In this document: piece after piece, positions 26,511 through 36,626 of the stretch | How the letters are laid out: every line of letters begins with the position of its first letter | Numbering within the stretch: the stretch's first letter is position 1 | From: Actinomadura mexicana | GTDB taxonomy: Bacteria > Actinomycetota > Actinomycetes > Streptosporangiales > Streptosporangiaceae | DNA: 64,000 bases | NCBI RefSeq assembly: GCF_900188105.1 | Contig: NZ_FZNP01000013.1 | Coordinates: 62,001 to 126,000, forward strand | Reading direction: 5' to 3' | Notes under the pieces: model-generated | What the model was told of the DNA's origin: nothing | The model's input: only the letters and a program-made list of their open reading frames with translations | Database searches by the model: none | Program-made: the position numbers and the translations under genes

Positions 26511-26917
26511 GCTCCCCCCTTCGCTACGGCGTGGACGGGGAGAAGAACCGTATTGAGCGGCGGACCACCGGATGAACCAAGTCCGCGACGAAGAAAAGGG
26601 GCCGTTCACTCACCCTCGTGAGTTTTCTAACGTCCCGCTCCGGAAACCCGAATGCCGTTATAGAGACCAGCGACAACATTCCCGGACGCCGCTGTCCCGC
26701 AATGCGCAATTTCCGCACCACGAAAGCGGCCGGGCGACTCCGGCGGTGCCGCCCGCGCGATCTGGATCGCCGGGGCGCGAAAGGTGGTGCCCGTCCACGG
26801 GTGGCCCAGCGCCGTCGACCCCCGTTCTCATCCTCAATGCGGAGTACCAGCCTGGACGCGGCACCGTCCTGCTGCTCCGCGAGGCCATCGGAATCCGAAC
26901 CGGCGGCGGAAAGCGTT
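26511..26917. other. Intergenic region without a supportable gene
   Basis: Over 400 bp between the PMT gene and the ABC operon terminator. The short ORFs on both strands have no codon bias or homology that I recognise. The half next to 26510 has lower GC and contains the PMT promoter; nothing else stands out. Confidence 0.5.
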
Positions 26918-26951
26918 CAGGGCCGTCAGACCCGGTGGTCTGACGGCCCTG
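26918..26951 (-). terminator. Intrinsic-type terminator hairpin of the ABC exporter operon
   Basis: A perfect 15-bp inverted repeat with a 4-nt loop: CAGGGCCGTCAGACC (26918-26932), loop CGGT, GGTCTGACGGCCCTG (26937-26951). It lies 16 bp beyond the stop of the permease gene on the minus strand. No long U-run follows, as is common in actinomycete terminators. Confidence 0.85.
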
Positions 26952-26967
26952 TTCGGCCGGTTCACGG

Positions 26968-27741
26968 TCAGGCCTTGTTGTAGGTGCGCTTGGCCCAGAG
27001 GTAGGAGAGGACGGCGAGGCCGGCGCACCAGGCGGTGGCGATGGCGCCACTGTTGCCGATCGGGGTGCCGAGCAGGAGGCCGCGGACGGTCTCCATGATC
27101 GGGGTGAAGGGCTGGTACTCGGCGAACCAGCGCAGGGCGGTGGGCATGGAGTCGGTGGGGACGAAGCCGCTGCCGAGGAACGGCAGCAGGATCAGCGGCA
27201 TCGGGGCGTTGCTGGCGGCCTCGGGGGTCGAGGACTTCAGGCCGAGGGCGACCGACAGCCAGGTGACGGCCACGGCGAACAGGGTCAGCATGCCGGCGGC
27301 CGCCAGCCATTCGACGGCGTCGGCGTTCGGGCGGAAGCCGATCGCCAGGGCGATGCCGATGAGGACGGCCATCCCGAAGAGCTGCTGGACGACGCTGGCG
27401 ACGACGTGGCCGGTGAGGACCGAGGCCCGGGAGATCCGCATGGTGCGGAAGCGGGCGACGATGCCCTCGGTCATGTCGGTGGCGACCATGACGGCGGTTC
27501 CGGTCGCGGCGGTGGCGGCCGTCATGAGCAGGATGCCGGGGACGACGTAGTTGACGTAGGCGTCGCGGCCGCCGCCGAGCCCGTTCCCGAGGGTGCCGCC
27601 GAGGACGTAGACGAACAGCAGCAGGATGATGACGGGCGTGATGATCAGCTGCACGGTCATGGACGGGTAGCGGAGGATGCGCTTGAGCTGGCGCCGGACC
27701 ATGGTGGAGGAGTCGCGCGCGGCGAGGGTGAGGGTGCTCAT
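26968..27741 (-). CDS. ABC-2-type permease, DrrB-like
   Basis: 257 aa with six hydrophobic segments; ABC2_membrane pattern with the loop PGILLMTAATAATGTAVMVATDM and MTEGIVARFRTMRISRASVLTG typical of DrrB/daunorubicin-exporter permeases, and a C-terminal FTPIMETVRGLLLGTP. Start overlaps the ATPase stop (ATGA). It forms a two-component exporter with the next gene; the transported compound is unknown. Confidence 0.92.
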   Translation of the reverse strand: MSTLTLAARDSSTMVRRQLKRILRYPSMTVQLIITPVIILLLFVYVLGGTLGNGLGGGRDAYVNYVVPGILLMTAATAATGTAVMVATDMTEGIVARFRTMRISRASVLTGHVVASVVQQLFGMAVLIGIALAIGFRPNADAVEWLAAAGMLTLFAVAVTWLSVALGLKSSTPEAASNAPMPLILLPFLGSGFVPTDSMPTALRWFAEYQPFTPIMETVRGLLLGTPIGNSGAIATAWCAGLAVLSYLWAKRTYNKA

Positions 27742-28697
27742 CGGAGGGCCTCCTTGCTGTCGGCCTCCCGGCCGGTGAGGGTGAGGAAGACGTCGTCGAG
27801 GTCGGGCGTGTGCACCGACATCTCGTCGATCTCGATCGAGTACTCGTCCAGGACGGCGAGCACGTCCCGGATCATCCGGACGCTGCCGTCGCTCGGCACC
27901 TGCAGGGTGAGCGCCTCGGGGTCGGGGGCGCCGGCGCCGAGGGCAAGCGCGGCGGCGTCGAGACGGCCCGGGTCGCCGAACTTCAGCTGGATGTGGCCGC
28001 CGGGGATGCGCCGCTTCAGCTCATCGGCGGTGCCCTCGGCGATCAGCCGCCCGTGGTCGAGCAGGGCGATGCGGTCGGCGAGCTCGTCGGCCTCGTCCAG
28101 GTACTGCGTGGTGAGGAAGATGGTGACGCCGTTGCGGACGAGGTCGCGGACGATGCCCCACATGGCGCGCCGGCTGCGGGGGTCGAGGCCGGTGGTGGGC
28201 TCGTCCAGGAAGATCAGGCGCGGGTCGCCGACCAGGGTCATCGCCAGGTCGAGCCGGCGCTGCATGCCGCCGGAGTAGGTGGAGGCCGGTTTGCCCGCCG
28301 CGTCGACCAGGTCGAACTTCTCCAGCAGATCCTTGGCCTTGCGCCTGCCCTCGCCCTTCGGCAGGTGCTTCAGGTCGGCCATGAGGAGGAGGTTCTCCTC
28401 GCCGGTCAGCAGCTTGTCGACCGCCGAGTACTGCCCGGTCACCCCGATCGCGCCGCGCACGTCGTCGGCCTGGCGGGCCAGGTCGAACCCCGCGACGCGG
28501 ACCTCGCCGCCGTCGGCGCGGATCAGGGTGGACAGGATCTGGACGGCGGTGGTCTTGCCCGCTCCGTTCGGGCCGAGCAGGGAGAAGATCGTCCCTTCGG
28601 GGACGGCCAGGTCGATGCCGTCCAGGACGACCTTCTCGCCCTTCTTGTCGCGGTAGGACTTGCGCAGTCCGTTCGCCGCGATGGCCAGGTCGGTCAT
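27738..28697 (-). CDS. ABC transporter ATPase, DrrA-like
   Basis: 319 aa. Walker A GPNGAGKTT, signature YSGGMQRRLDLAMTL, Walker B LIFLDEPTTGLD and the switch region VTIFLTTQYLDEADEL are intact. The ~90-residue C-terminal extension (DUF4162 type, GRLIAEGTADELKRRIPGGH) is that of the daunorubicin-resistance exporter family. Together with the permease it exports a hydrophobic compound. Upstream is a DUF4097-like gene 37 bp away, likely in the same operon. Confidence 0.94.
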   Translation of the reverse strand: MTDLAIAANGLRKSYRDKKGEKVVLDGIDLAVPEGTIFSLLGPNGAGKTTAVQILSTLIRADGGEVRVAGFDLARQADDVRGAIGVTGQYSAVDKLLTGEENLLLMADLKHLPKGEGRRKAKDLLEKFDLVDAAGKPASTYSGGMQRRLDLAMTLVGDPRLIFLDEPTTGLDPRSRRAMWGIVRDLVRNGVTIFLTTQYLDEADELADRIALLDHGRLIAEGTADELKRRIPGGHIQLKFGDPGRLDAAALALGAGAPDPEALTLQVPSDGSVRMIRDVLAVLDEYSIEIDEMSVHTPDLDDVFLTLTGREADSKEALR

Positions 28698-28734
28698 GTG
28701 CTGCTCCTCGGGGGGGTCGCTTCGAGGCCGGGGG

Positions 28735-29397
28735 TCAGAGGCTGCGGGCGGTGATGTCGCCCTGCGTGGTGGTGGCGTGGATGTCGAGTTCGGCGGTGCC
28801 GTCGTTCTTGAGGGCGTTGGTGATGCGGCCGTGGCCGGTGCCGGCGTCCAGCGAGGCCGAGACGCCGGGGGCGGCGCCGACCGAGATGTCGCCGGACAGG
28901 GTGCGCAGGACGACCTTGCCGCGCACGGCCTCGGCGATCCGGATGTCGCCCCGCTGGGCGCTGATCTCCGCGGGACCGCCCAGCCGGCCGACCTCGACGT
29001 CGCCGTCGATGGCGGTGAGGCGGACGCTCGCGGCCTCGTCCAGCTTGATCGAGCGGTAGGCGCCCTCGAAGGCGACGTCGCCGAACCGTCCGACGGCGCG
29101 GAACTCGGTGCCGGCCGCCTTCGCCTCCACCTGGGAGCCGGTGGGCAGCTGGACCGTCACCTCGATGGCTCCGGAGGGGCCGAGGTACTGGTTCTTCACC
29201 GGGACCGCGATCCGCAGGACGCCGTCGGCGTACTCGACCGTGGTCTGCTCCGCGGCCTTCACGTCGCGCCCCTTGGAGGCGTCGGCGGGCAGGACCTCGA
29301 CCGCGGTGTCGGCCCGGTCGGCGGCGATGAGCTGGACGCGCCCCGCGGGGACGTTCAGGACGGCGGAGACCGGGGCGGGGGTTTCGAACTTCTGCAT
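28735..29397 (-). CDS. DUF4097-type beta-repeat protein
   Basis: 220 aa from the ATG at 29397 (GAGGAG 7 nt upstream). Successive beta-strand units such as VRLTAIDGDVEVGRLGG, AEISAQRGDIRIAEAVRG and VLRTLSGDISVGAAPG form the right-handed beta-solenoid pattern of DUF4097 'putative adhesin' proteins. No signal peptide is seen. In actinomycetes this family is repeatedly encoded just before DrrAB-type ABC genes under an HTH regulator, as here. Its function is not established. Confidence 0.88.
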   Translation of the reverse strand: MQKFETPAPVSAVLNVPAGRVQLIAADRADTAVEVLPADASKGRDVKAAEQTTVEYADGVLRIAVPVKNQYLGPSGAIEVTVQLPTGSQVEAKAAGTEFRAVGRFGDVAFEGAYRSIKLDEAASVRLTAIDGDVEVGRLGGPAEISAQRGDIRIAEAVRGKVVLRTLSGDISVGAAPGVSASLDAGTGHGRITNALKNDGTAELDIHATTTQGDITARSL

Positions 29398-29428
29398 CGT
29401 GCTCTCCTCGCGGTTCGCCTCGCGGCTC

Positions 29429-29443
29429 GTTGTTTCGAACAAC
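29429..29443. promoter_or_regulatory. Candidate operator: GTTGTT-TCG-AACAAC dyad
   Basis: A perfect 6-bp inverted repeat with a 3-bp spacer, 32 bp upstream of the DUF4097 start codon in an AT-rich divergent promoter region. GTTGC/GCAAC motifs recur in the next 130 bp (e.g. ACGTTGC at 29453-29459), suggesting several sites for the same regulator. Confidence 0.5.
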
Positions 29444-29525
29444 GCAAAAGCTACGTTGCTTTCCAGATTCGCACAACGAAATCTTTGCACTGAGACAGCA
29501 TTTGCCCAGGTTAACTCACTGAAAT

Positions 29526-29579
29526 CATTGCAACGGTCTATCGCCTAACGCAACACTGGACCCAACAGGCGTTGCAATG
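29526..29579. promoter_or_regulatory. Candidate operator pair for the divergent regulator
   Basis: CATTGCAACG at 29526-29535 and its exact reverse complement CGTTGCAATG at 29570-29579 form a perfect 10-bp inverted repeat 44 bp apart (about four helical turns between equal positions). This placement just before the regulator gene fits autoregulation and possible looping. Confidence 0.6.
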
Positions 29580-29650
29580 TGATGAAGGTGAACGCTATGG
29601 TGAAGGCGTCAGGCAACGCCGGGGCCCCGCGGGGCACGAAGGGGGTCGTG

Positions 29651-30400
29651 ATGCCGGGAGGCAGGCTCACCCAGCAGGAACGCCAGCAGATCGCGGTCGG
29701 GCTGGCAGACGGCCTCGCCTACGCCGAGATCGCCCGCCGTCTCGACCGTCCGACCTCCACGGTCACCCGCGAGGTGATGCGCAACGGCGGCCCCACCGGC
29801 TACCGCGCCGACCTGGCCCACCACGCCACCCAGCGCCGCACCCGGCGGCGCGCCCAGACCGCACCCCGGGGTGCGCAGGCGGCCCCGCAGCCCCACGGAC
29901 GCGACGCCGAGGCCGTCCAGGAGTTCCAGGAGACCCTCACCACCGTCCTCATGACGTCGGGCCTGCCCAAGATGATGGCCCGCGTGATGGGGTGCCTCTA
30001 CACCTCCGACACCAGCCTCACCGCGTCCGACCTCACCCAGCGTCTCCAGGTCAGCCCCGCGTCCGTCTCCAAAGCGGTGACGTTCCTGGCGGATCTGGAG
30101 CTCCTCCGCCGGGAGAGCGACGGCCGCCGCGAGCGCTACGTCATCGACAACGACCTCTGGTACCAGTCGATGGTCCGCAGCCTCCGGGACAACGACCGAT
30201 TCAGCGAGACCGCACGGCGGGGCGCCGGCATCCTCGGCCGCGAAACCCCGGCCGGCAACCGCCTGGAGAACGCCGCCCGCTTCCTCGACTTCGTCGGCGA
30301 GAGCCTCACCCGCGCCTTGGAACAGGCCCGCGACGTCCTCTACACCCGCCCCGAAACCACCCTCGAAGCCCCCGCCAAGGCCGCCTCAGATCACGACTAG
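29651..30400 (+). CDS. Regulator with IS30-type HTH fused to a MarR/GbsR-like domain
   Basis: 249 aa from the ATG at 29651 (AAGGGGG 5 nt upstream); in-frame starts at 29579, 29582 and 29597 are alternatives. Residues 1-60 hold an IS30-transposase-like helix-turn-helix (RLTQQERQQIAVGLADGL, EIARRLDRPTSTVTREV). After a basic linker comes a MarR/GbsR winged helix (ASDLTQRLQVSPASVSKAVTFLADLELL). No DDE catalytic region, so this is a regulator and not a transposase. Divergent from the DUF4097/DrrAB operon, which it probably represses. Confidence 0.85.
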   Translation: MPGGRLTQQERQQIAVGLADGLAYAEIARRLDRPTSTVTREVMRNGGPTGYRADLAHHATQRRTRRRAQTAPRGAQAAPQPHGRDAEAVQEFQETLTTVLMTSGLPKMMARVMGCLYTSDTSLTASDLTQRLQVSPASVSKAVTFLADLELLRRESDGRRERYVIDNDLWYQSMVRSLRDNDRFSETARRGAGILGRETPAGNRLENAARFLDFVGESLTRALEQARDVLYTRPETTLEAPAKAASDHD

Positions 30401-30411
30401 GTCCTGCGGAT

Positions 30412-31098
30412 TCACTCGGGGGCGGTGCCCGGGGGGCGGCCTCGGAGGTAGGTCAGGACGGCGAGGACCCTGCGGTGCGTGTCGTCGGTCTGGGGAAGGT
30501 CGAGCTTGGCCAGGATGCTGCGGACGTGCTTGCCCACGGTCGCGTCGGTGACGACCAGCCGCCGGGCGATGGCGGCGTTGGAGTGCCCTTCGGCGATCAG
30601 CGCGAGCACCTCGTGCTCGCGCGGGGACAGGGCCGCGAGCGGGTCCCGGCGGCGGCCGATGAGCTGCCGGATGACCTGGGCGTCCACCACCGTGCCGCCG
30701 CCGACGACCTGGCGCAGCGCGGCGACGAAGTCGGCGACGTCCACCACCCGGTCCTTGAGCAGGTAGCCGACCCGGCGGCCGTCGCCGGAGTCCAGCAGGT
30801 CGGCGGCGTAGCTCAGTTCGACGTACTGGCTGAGCGCCACCACCGCGAGCCCGGGGTCGGCGCGGCGCAGCCGCACGGCGGCCCGCAGGCCCTCGTCGGA
30901 GAAGTCCGGCGGCATCCGGATGTCGGTGACGACCAGGTCGGGACGGTGCTCGGCGACGGCCGCGAGCAGGGCCCCGGCGTCGTCGACGGCGGCGACGACG
31001 TCGAAGCCGAACCTGGCGAGCAGCCCGGCCAGGCCCTCCCGCAGCAGGACGCCGTCCTCGGCGAGGACTACCCGGACGGCGGTCGGTTCGGTTCGCAA
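30412..31098 (-). CDS. NarL/LuxR-family response regulator
   Basis: 228 aa from the TTG at 31098 (GGAG upstream). Receiver domain with acidic pocket AEDG, phospho-Asp in VVTDIRMPP and Lys in YLLKDR; C-terminal LuxR HTH ALSPREHEVLALIAEGHSNAAIARRL. It overlaps the kinase gene by 31 bp and is its cognate partner. The receiver contains an insertion (DSGDGRRVG) before the Lys strand, seen in some actinomycete NarL proteins. Confidence 0.92.
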   Translation of the reverse strand: MRTEPTAVRVVLAEDGVLLREGLAGLLARFGFDVVAAVDDAGALLAAVAEHRPDLVVTDIRMPPDFSDEGLRAAVRLRRADPGLAVVALSQYVELSYAADLLDSGDGRRVGYLLKDRVVDVADFVAALRQVVGGGTVVDAQVIRQLIGRRRDPLAALSPREHEVLALIAEGHSNAAIARRLVVTDATVGKHVRSILAKLDLPQTDDTHRRVLAVLTYLRGRPPGTAPE

Positions 31099-32399
31099 GG
31101 GAGCTCCACACGGACGAGGGTCGGGCCCCCGGCGGGGCTCGACACGAGCAGTCTGCCGTCGATCACCGCCACCCGGTCGGCGAGGCCGGTCAGCCCGGTG
31201 CCGCGGGCCGGGTCGGCGCCGCCCGCGCCGTCGTCGGCGACCTCCACGGTGAGGACGCCGCCCGCCAGGCGCGCGGACACCGCGGCCCGGTCGGCGCCGC
31301 TGTGCTTGGCGGCGTTGGTGAGCGCCTCGGCGGCGGCGAAGTAGGCCGTGCTCTCGACCTGGCGGGGCGGCCGTGCGGGCAGGTCGGCCTCGACGGTGAC
31401 CGCGAGCGGGGACCGGTCGGCCAGCTCGCCCAGCGCCGCTTCCAGGCCCCGGTCGGTGAGGACGCGGGGATGGATCCCGTTGACGAGTTCCCGCAGCTCG
31501 GTCATGAGCCGCTTGGCCTCCGCGTGGGCGTCCGCGACGCTGTCGGCCGCCGGGGAGCCGGGCGGCAGGTCCACGCGGGCGATCCCGAGCTTCAGGGTGA
31601 GCGCGAGCAGCCGCTGCTGGGCGCCGTCGTGCAGGTCGCGCTCGATGCGGCGGCGCTCGGCCTCGAACGCGTCGACCAGCCGGGCCCGGGACCGCGCGAC
31701 CTCGACCAGCTCGGCCTGGAGCCGGTCGCCGGAGCGGTGGCGCAGCAGGGCCCGGGCGAGCGCGCCCTGCGCCGCGGCGACCACGGCCAGCAGGTACGGG
31801 ACGGCGGGCAGCAGCACCAGACCGCCGACCGCGTAGGGCAGCGAGTCCCCCGGGGTGGCGACCTTCACGGGACCGAGCACCATCGGCCCGGTGTCACCGA
31901 GCAGGATCAGCGGGGCGGCCACGGCGCCGAACTGGAAGACCAGCACGGACAGCAGCGCCGCGTACAGGACGGGGACGGCGGCGGCCAGCAGCAGGAAGTA
32001 GCCGAGCGCGCGCCAGGTGACCGGCTCGGTGTAGCGGGTGCGGAGCCACGGCAGGACGCCCCGTTCGGGCGGCCGGCGATGCCCCGGGCCCACCGGGCGG
32101 GCGTCCACCAGACGGAGCCGGCGCCGTTCCAGCCCGGTCAGCGGGATGGTCGCCACCGGCCCGAGCCCGCCGACCAGCAGGAGGCCGACGACGGCCGGCA
32201 GCGCCCGCCCGCCGAGCGCGGCGTCCGAGGCGGCGGCAAGGAGCAGCGGCATGCCGAGCAGCACCAGCGGCACGCCCGCCGCGACCACGACGGCCGCGGT
32301 CGACAGCAGGTAGGCGGCGGCGCGCCAAGGCCAGGCCGTCAGCAGGAACCCGGGGCGCCCCATCGCGGCCGGCAGGGTGGACGGCGGGTCGTTCGGCAC
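31068..32399 (-). CDS. Two-component sensor histidine kinase (NarL-partner type)
   Basis: 443 aa. Two blocks of membrane helices form an N-terminal sensor of about 210 residues (LSTAAVVVAAGVPLVLLG, YFLLLAAAVPVLYAALLS), then a coiled linker, a HisKA_3 box with the phospho-His in ERDLHDGAQQRLLALTLKL, and a HATPase_c with N-box EALTNAAKHS and G-box DDGAGGADPARGTGLTGL. Signal unknown; members of this class often respond to cell-envelope stress and control neighbouring ABC genes, two sets of which flank it. Confidence 0.92.
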   Translation of the reverse strand: MPNDPPSTLPAAMGRPGFLLTAWPWRAAAYLLSTAAVVVAAGVPLVLLGMPLLLAAASDAALGGRALPAVVGLLLVGGLGPVATIPLTGLERRRLRLVDARPVGPGHRRPPERGVLPWLRTRYTEPVTWRALGYFLLLAAAVPVLYAALLSVLVFQFGAVAAPLILLGDTGPMVLGPVKVATPGDSLPYAVGGLVLLPAVPYLLAVVAAAQGALARALLRHRSGDRLQAELVEVARSRARLVDAFEAERRRIERDLHDGAQQRLLALTLKLGIARVDLPPGSPAADSVADAHAEAKRLMTELRELVNGIHPRVLTDRGLEAALGELADRSPLAVTVEADLPARPPRQVESTAYFAAAEALTNAAKHSGADRAAVSARLAGGVLTVEVADDGAGGADPARGTGLTGLADRVAVIDGRLLVSSPAGGPTLVRVELPCEPNRPPSG

Positions 32400-32525
32400 A
32401 GCCGTACGGTAGCCGACCCCGCGGCCTGCCCGACCCGGGCGAACGCCGAGGTAGTGCCAGGCATACCTCCAAGTTGGTGGTTCACCGTGATGCGGCCGGC
32501 GGTGCCCTGGCGGTGGGATCGAAGC

Positions 32526-33853
32526 ATGACACGAACACTTCCCTCACGGGTGGTCGCGCCCCTGGCCGTCGTGACCGCCGCGGCACTGATCGGCGGGCTC
32601 GGATACGCCTGGCCCCGTCCCGCGCCGGCCGAGGCGCAGGCCGCGTCCCACCGGACCGCCTCCCCGCGGACCGCGGGCTGGTCGCAGAGCTGGGGCGCGG
32701 CGATGCAGCGCCCGATCGCCGGCGGTGAGGACGAGGGGCCGAACTGGTCCGTGGAAGGCTTCGGCGACCACTCGCTGCGCCAGGTCGTCCGGCTCAGCGC
32801 GGGCGGCGCGAAGGTGCGGATCCGGCTGTCCAACCGGTACGGGACCCGGCCGCTGCGGGTCGCGGGCGCGGCCGTCGCCCGCTCGGCGGGCGGCGCCCAG
32901 GCGTGGCCGGACACCACGACGGCGCTGACCTTCGGCGGCGCGCGGTCCGTCGCCGTGGCGCCGGGCGCCGAGCTCGCCAGCGATCCGGTGCCGCTGGCCA
33001 CCGTGGCGCTGGAGAAGCTGGCGGTCACGCTGCGGTTCACCGGCGCGACGGGGCCCGCGACCTTCCACCGCTTCACCACCCAGCCCGCCTACCGCGCCTC
33101 CGGCGACCATCTGTCCGACGTGGGCGCCGGCGCCTACACCGGCTCCACCGACGCGCTGTACTACCTGACGGGCGTGGAGGTCACCGGCGGTAGCGGTCGG
33201 TCCGGCGAGAACAGCGCGGGCACGGTGGTCGCCTTCGGCGACTCGCTCATCGACGGCGTCGGGGCCGCGAACGGCGCCCACGCGCGCCTGCCGGACGCGC
33301 TGGCCGAGCGTCTGGCCGCCGCCCGCGACCCGCTCGGCGTCGTCAACGCGGGCATCGGCGGCAACCGGCTGCGCCACGACTCGGCGTGCGGCGGGGAGAA
33401 GGCCACCGCCCGGTTCGCCCGCGACGTCCTGGACCGCCCCGGTGTGCGGGCAGTGATCGTCCACCTGGGCGCCAACGACATCCGCGTCACGCCCGGGGAC
33501 CCGTGCCTGCGGCCCGGCGGACCGGCGACGGCCGCGCAGGTCATCGACGCGCAGCGGCAACTGGTCCGCGCCGCCCGCGCCCGCGGCCTCACGATCGTCG
33601 GGACGACCATCGGACCGATGAAGGGCGCCCTGTTCCCCGTCTGGACGCCGCAGGTCGAGAAGACCCGCGACGCCGTGAACCACTGGATCCGGACCGGCGG
33701 CGCCTACGACGCCGTCCTGGACGCCGACCGCATCATGGCCGATCCCGCCGACCCCGACCGTTCCCGGCTCTCGTACGTCTACCAGGACGGCCTGCACCCC
33801 AACGACGCGGGCTACCAGGCCCTGGCGCGCGGCATCGACCTGCGGGTCCTGCG

Positions 33854-33857
<4 letters not shown>
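32526..33857 (+). CDS. Secreted SGNH/GDSL hydrolase
   Basis: 443 aa. Signal region APLAVVTAAALIGGLGYAW; an N-terminal beta domain (about 50-225) precedes the SGNH core. Block I is VVAFGDSLIDGVGA (nucleophile Ser), block II Gly in NAGIGGNRL, block III HLGANDI (Asn), and block V DGLHPNDAGYQ (Asp, His). All four residues are present. Likely an extracellular esterase or polysaccharide deacetylase-type enzyme. The frame is open far upstream antisense to the kinase, which is spurious. Stop overlaps the next start (ATGA), coupling it to the ABC genes. Confidence 0.9.
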
Positions 33858-34627
<770 letters not shown>

Positions 34628-34630
34628 CAC

Positions 34631-36562
34631 GTGCTGCGCATCTCCGCCAGCACCGTCCGGGACCGCTGGCCGCTGTTCGCCGGGGCGCTGCTGACCGTCT
34701 CCCTGGGCGTGGCGCTGGTCCAGTCGTCGGTGCTCGTGCTGCTCTCGACGGGCGAGCCGAAGATCCCGCCGGGCACCTCCGGCAGGACGGCCGAGCAGAT
34801 CCGGGAGGGGTACGTGGGGGCGGCGACGCTGCTGGGCATGGCCACACCACTGGCGATGTTCCTGGCGGTGTTCATCGTGGGCTCGACGTTCGCCTTCGCC
34901 GTGGAGCAGCGGCGCAAGGACCTGGCTCTGCTGCGCATGCTCGGCGGGAGCCGTCCCCAACTGGTCAGGCTGCTGCTGGGCGAGGCGTTCCTGCTGGGGC
35001 TGGCGGGCAGCGTCCTCGGGATCCTGCTGGGCGTGCCGGGCACCTGGCTCCAGGCCCGGCTGCTGATCGGGATCGGGCTGCTCCCCCGCGACTTCTCCGC
35101 GCACTGGTCCCCCGGGGTCCTGCTGCTGTCACCGAGCGTGGGCATCGGCGTCGCCGTCTTCGGGGTGCTGTCGGCCTCCTACCGGGCGGCCCGGGTGCGT
35201 CCCTTGGACGCCCTACGCGACGCCCCGCGCGCGACCCGGGTGATGACCGTCGGCCGCTGGCTGTCGGGCCTGTCCTCGCTCGCGCTGACGATCATGCTGG
35301 TCACGGCCGGGCACGGCGCCGACCTGCTCGGCGTCCTGCTGATCGCGATGGGCGTGTCGGTGTTCGGGTCGATCGCCCTCAGCGCGCTGAGCCCCCTCGC
35401 CGTCCCGCTGGTCGGCCACGTGCTCGGGACCGTGCTGCGCACCGGGGTGCTCGGTGAACTGGCGCAGGCGAACCTGCGCGACGCCGTCCGGCGCAGCGCC
35501 TCGACGGCCGCGCCCGTCATCGTCCTCGTCGGCCTGCTCGTCGGCCTGACCGGCGCGCTGAACTCACTGGCCCGCGCCACCGGCGCGGACCTCGAACGGA
35601 TCACCGCCGCCGACCTGGTGGTCACCTCGACCGGAGCCGCCGCGGCCCGGCTCCCGCAGGTCCCGGGCGTCGCCCTGGCGTCCCCGCAGAGCCAGGTCGA
35701 GATGTCGGTGACGTCCCGGCATCGTGTGGGCCAACGCTCCTACCGGCGGACGCACCACTCGGGGATCACCGCCGTGGACGGCACCGCCTACCGGCGCACC
35801 CACCGCCTCACCCTGCTCTCCGGCTCCCTCGACGCGCTGCGCGGACGCACCATCGCGATCGGCCCCGGCATGGCCGGCACCGGCGTCCGCAGCGGTACGG
35901 CCACGGCACGGATCGGCTCCAGCAAGCTCAAGCTGCGCACGGTCGCGCGCCTGCCGGAAGTACTGGAGAACGGAAGCGACAACTTCCTGGTGCCGCGCGA
36001 CCTCGTCCCCGCCGAGATGCTCGCGGGCGCGCCCACCGAGACCCTGGTCCAGGTCGCGCCCGGGACGTCGCCGCAGGCCGTCGCCGCCCGGATCCGCGCC
36101 GCCGGACTCGGCGAGGTGCGCACCCTCCACGAGTGGGCCGACGCCAGAGTGGCGGACCAGCAGCGCGGCACCACGGGGATCATGTCCGTCCTGATGGGCA
36201 TGTCCGGCCTGTACGCCGCCATCGCGGTCGTCAACGCCGTCGTGATCGCCGCCGCCGAGCGCCGCACGGAGTTCGCCGTCGCCCGCGCCACCGGCCTGAC
36301 CCGCGCCCAGGTCGTCCGGATGGCCGTCATCGAGTCCGCCGCGGTCACCTTCATCGGCCTGTCCCTGGGGGTCCTGGTCGCGGCGGGGGCCTTGGCGGGC
36401 TTCCTCCCGGCGATGCAGGGCGTGCGTATCCTCGCCGTGCCGTGGACCTTGCTCGGATTCCTGATCGCAGTGTCCCTGGCCGTCACCGCGGCAGCCGCCG
36501 CCCTCACCGCCCTGGCCGCGACCAGGCCGTCCCCCACGGCCCTGGTCGCCGCCCGCGACTGA
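34631..36562 (+). CDS. FtsX-type ABC permease (full-length, two FtsX domains)
   Basis: 643 aa from the GTG at 34631. An N-terminal helix, a short extracytoplasmic segment, then FtsX domain 1 (EQRRKDLALLRMLGGSRPQLVRLL), a long middle extracellular domain (about 330-500) and FtsX domain 2 (AAAERRTEFAVARATGLTRAQV). This domain order is typical of actinomycete antimicrobial-peptide or lipoprotein-transport permeases. Likely regulated by the adjacent two-component system, which is inference from proximity. Confidence 0.92.
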   Translation: MLRISASTVRDRWPLFAGALLTVSLGVALVQSSVLVLLSTGEPKIPPGTSGRTAEQIREGYVGAATLLGMATPLAMFLAVFIVGSTFAFAVEQRRKDLALLRMLGGSRPQLVRLLLGEAFLLGLAGSVLGILLGVPGTWLQARLLIGIGLLPRDFSAHWSPGVLLLSPSVGIGVAVFGVLSASYRAARVRPLDALRDAPRATRVMTVGRWLSGLSSLALTIMLVTAGHGADLLGVLLIAMGVSVFGSIALSALSPLAVPLVGHVLGTVLRTGVLGELAQANLRDAVRRSASTAAPVIVLVGLLVGLTGALNSLARATGADLERITAADLVVTSTGAAAARLPQVPGVALASPQSQVEMSVTSRHRVGQRSYRRTHHSGITAVDGTAYRRTHRLTLLSGSLDALRGRTIAIGPGMAGTGVRSGTATARIGSSKLKLRTVARLPEVLENGSDNFLVPRDLVPAEMLAGAPTETLVQVAPGTSPQAVAARIRAAGLGEVRTLHEWADARVADQQRGTTGIMSVLMGMSGLYAAIAVVNAVVIAAAERRTEFAVARATGLTRAQVVRMAVIESAAVTFIGLSLGVLVAAGALAGFLPAMQGVRILAVPWTLLGFLIAVSLAVTAAAAALTALAATRPSPTALVAARD

Positions 36563-36626
36563 AGCCCCACGTGAGCCCGTCCATAGGGCGGGGTCGGGCC
36601 ATGCGCTCGACCTCCCCCGGGCGGCG

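Noticed and set aside
26572-26983. Small ORFs on both strands in the PMT/ABC intergenic region
   Set aside because: No codon bias, no ribosome sites, and they cross the terminator hairpin at 26918-26951.
29579-29650. Earlier starts of the IS30-HTH regulator (GTG 29579, ATG 29582 or 29597)
   Set aside because: The first two coincide with the operator arm at 29570-29579; the ATG at 29651 has the best ribosome site and directly precedes the domain. ATG 29597 cannot be excluded.
29651-30400. IS30 transposase
   Set aside because: Only the HTH is shared; there is no DDE domain, no terminal repeats, and a MarR-type domain follows.
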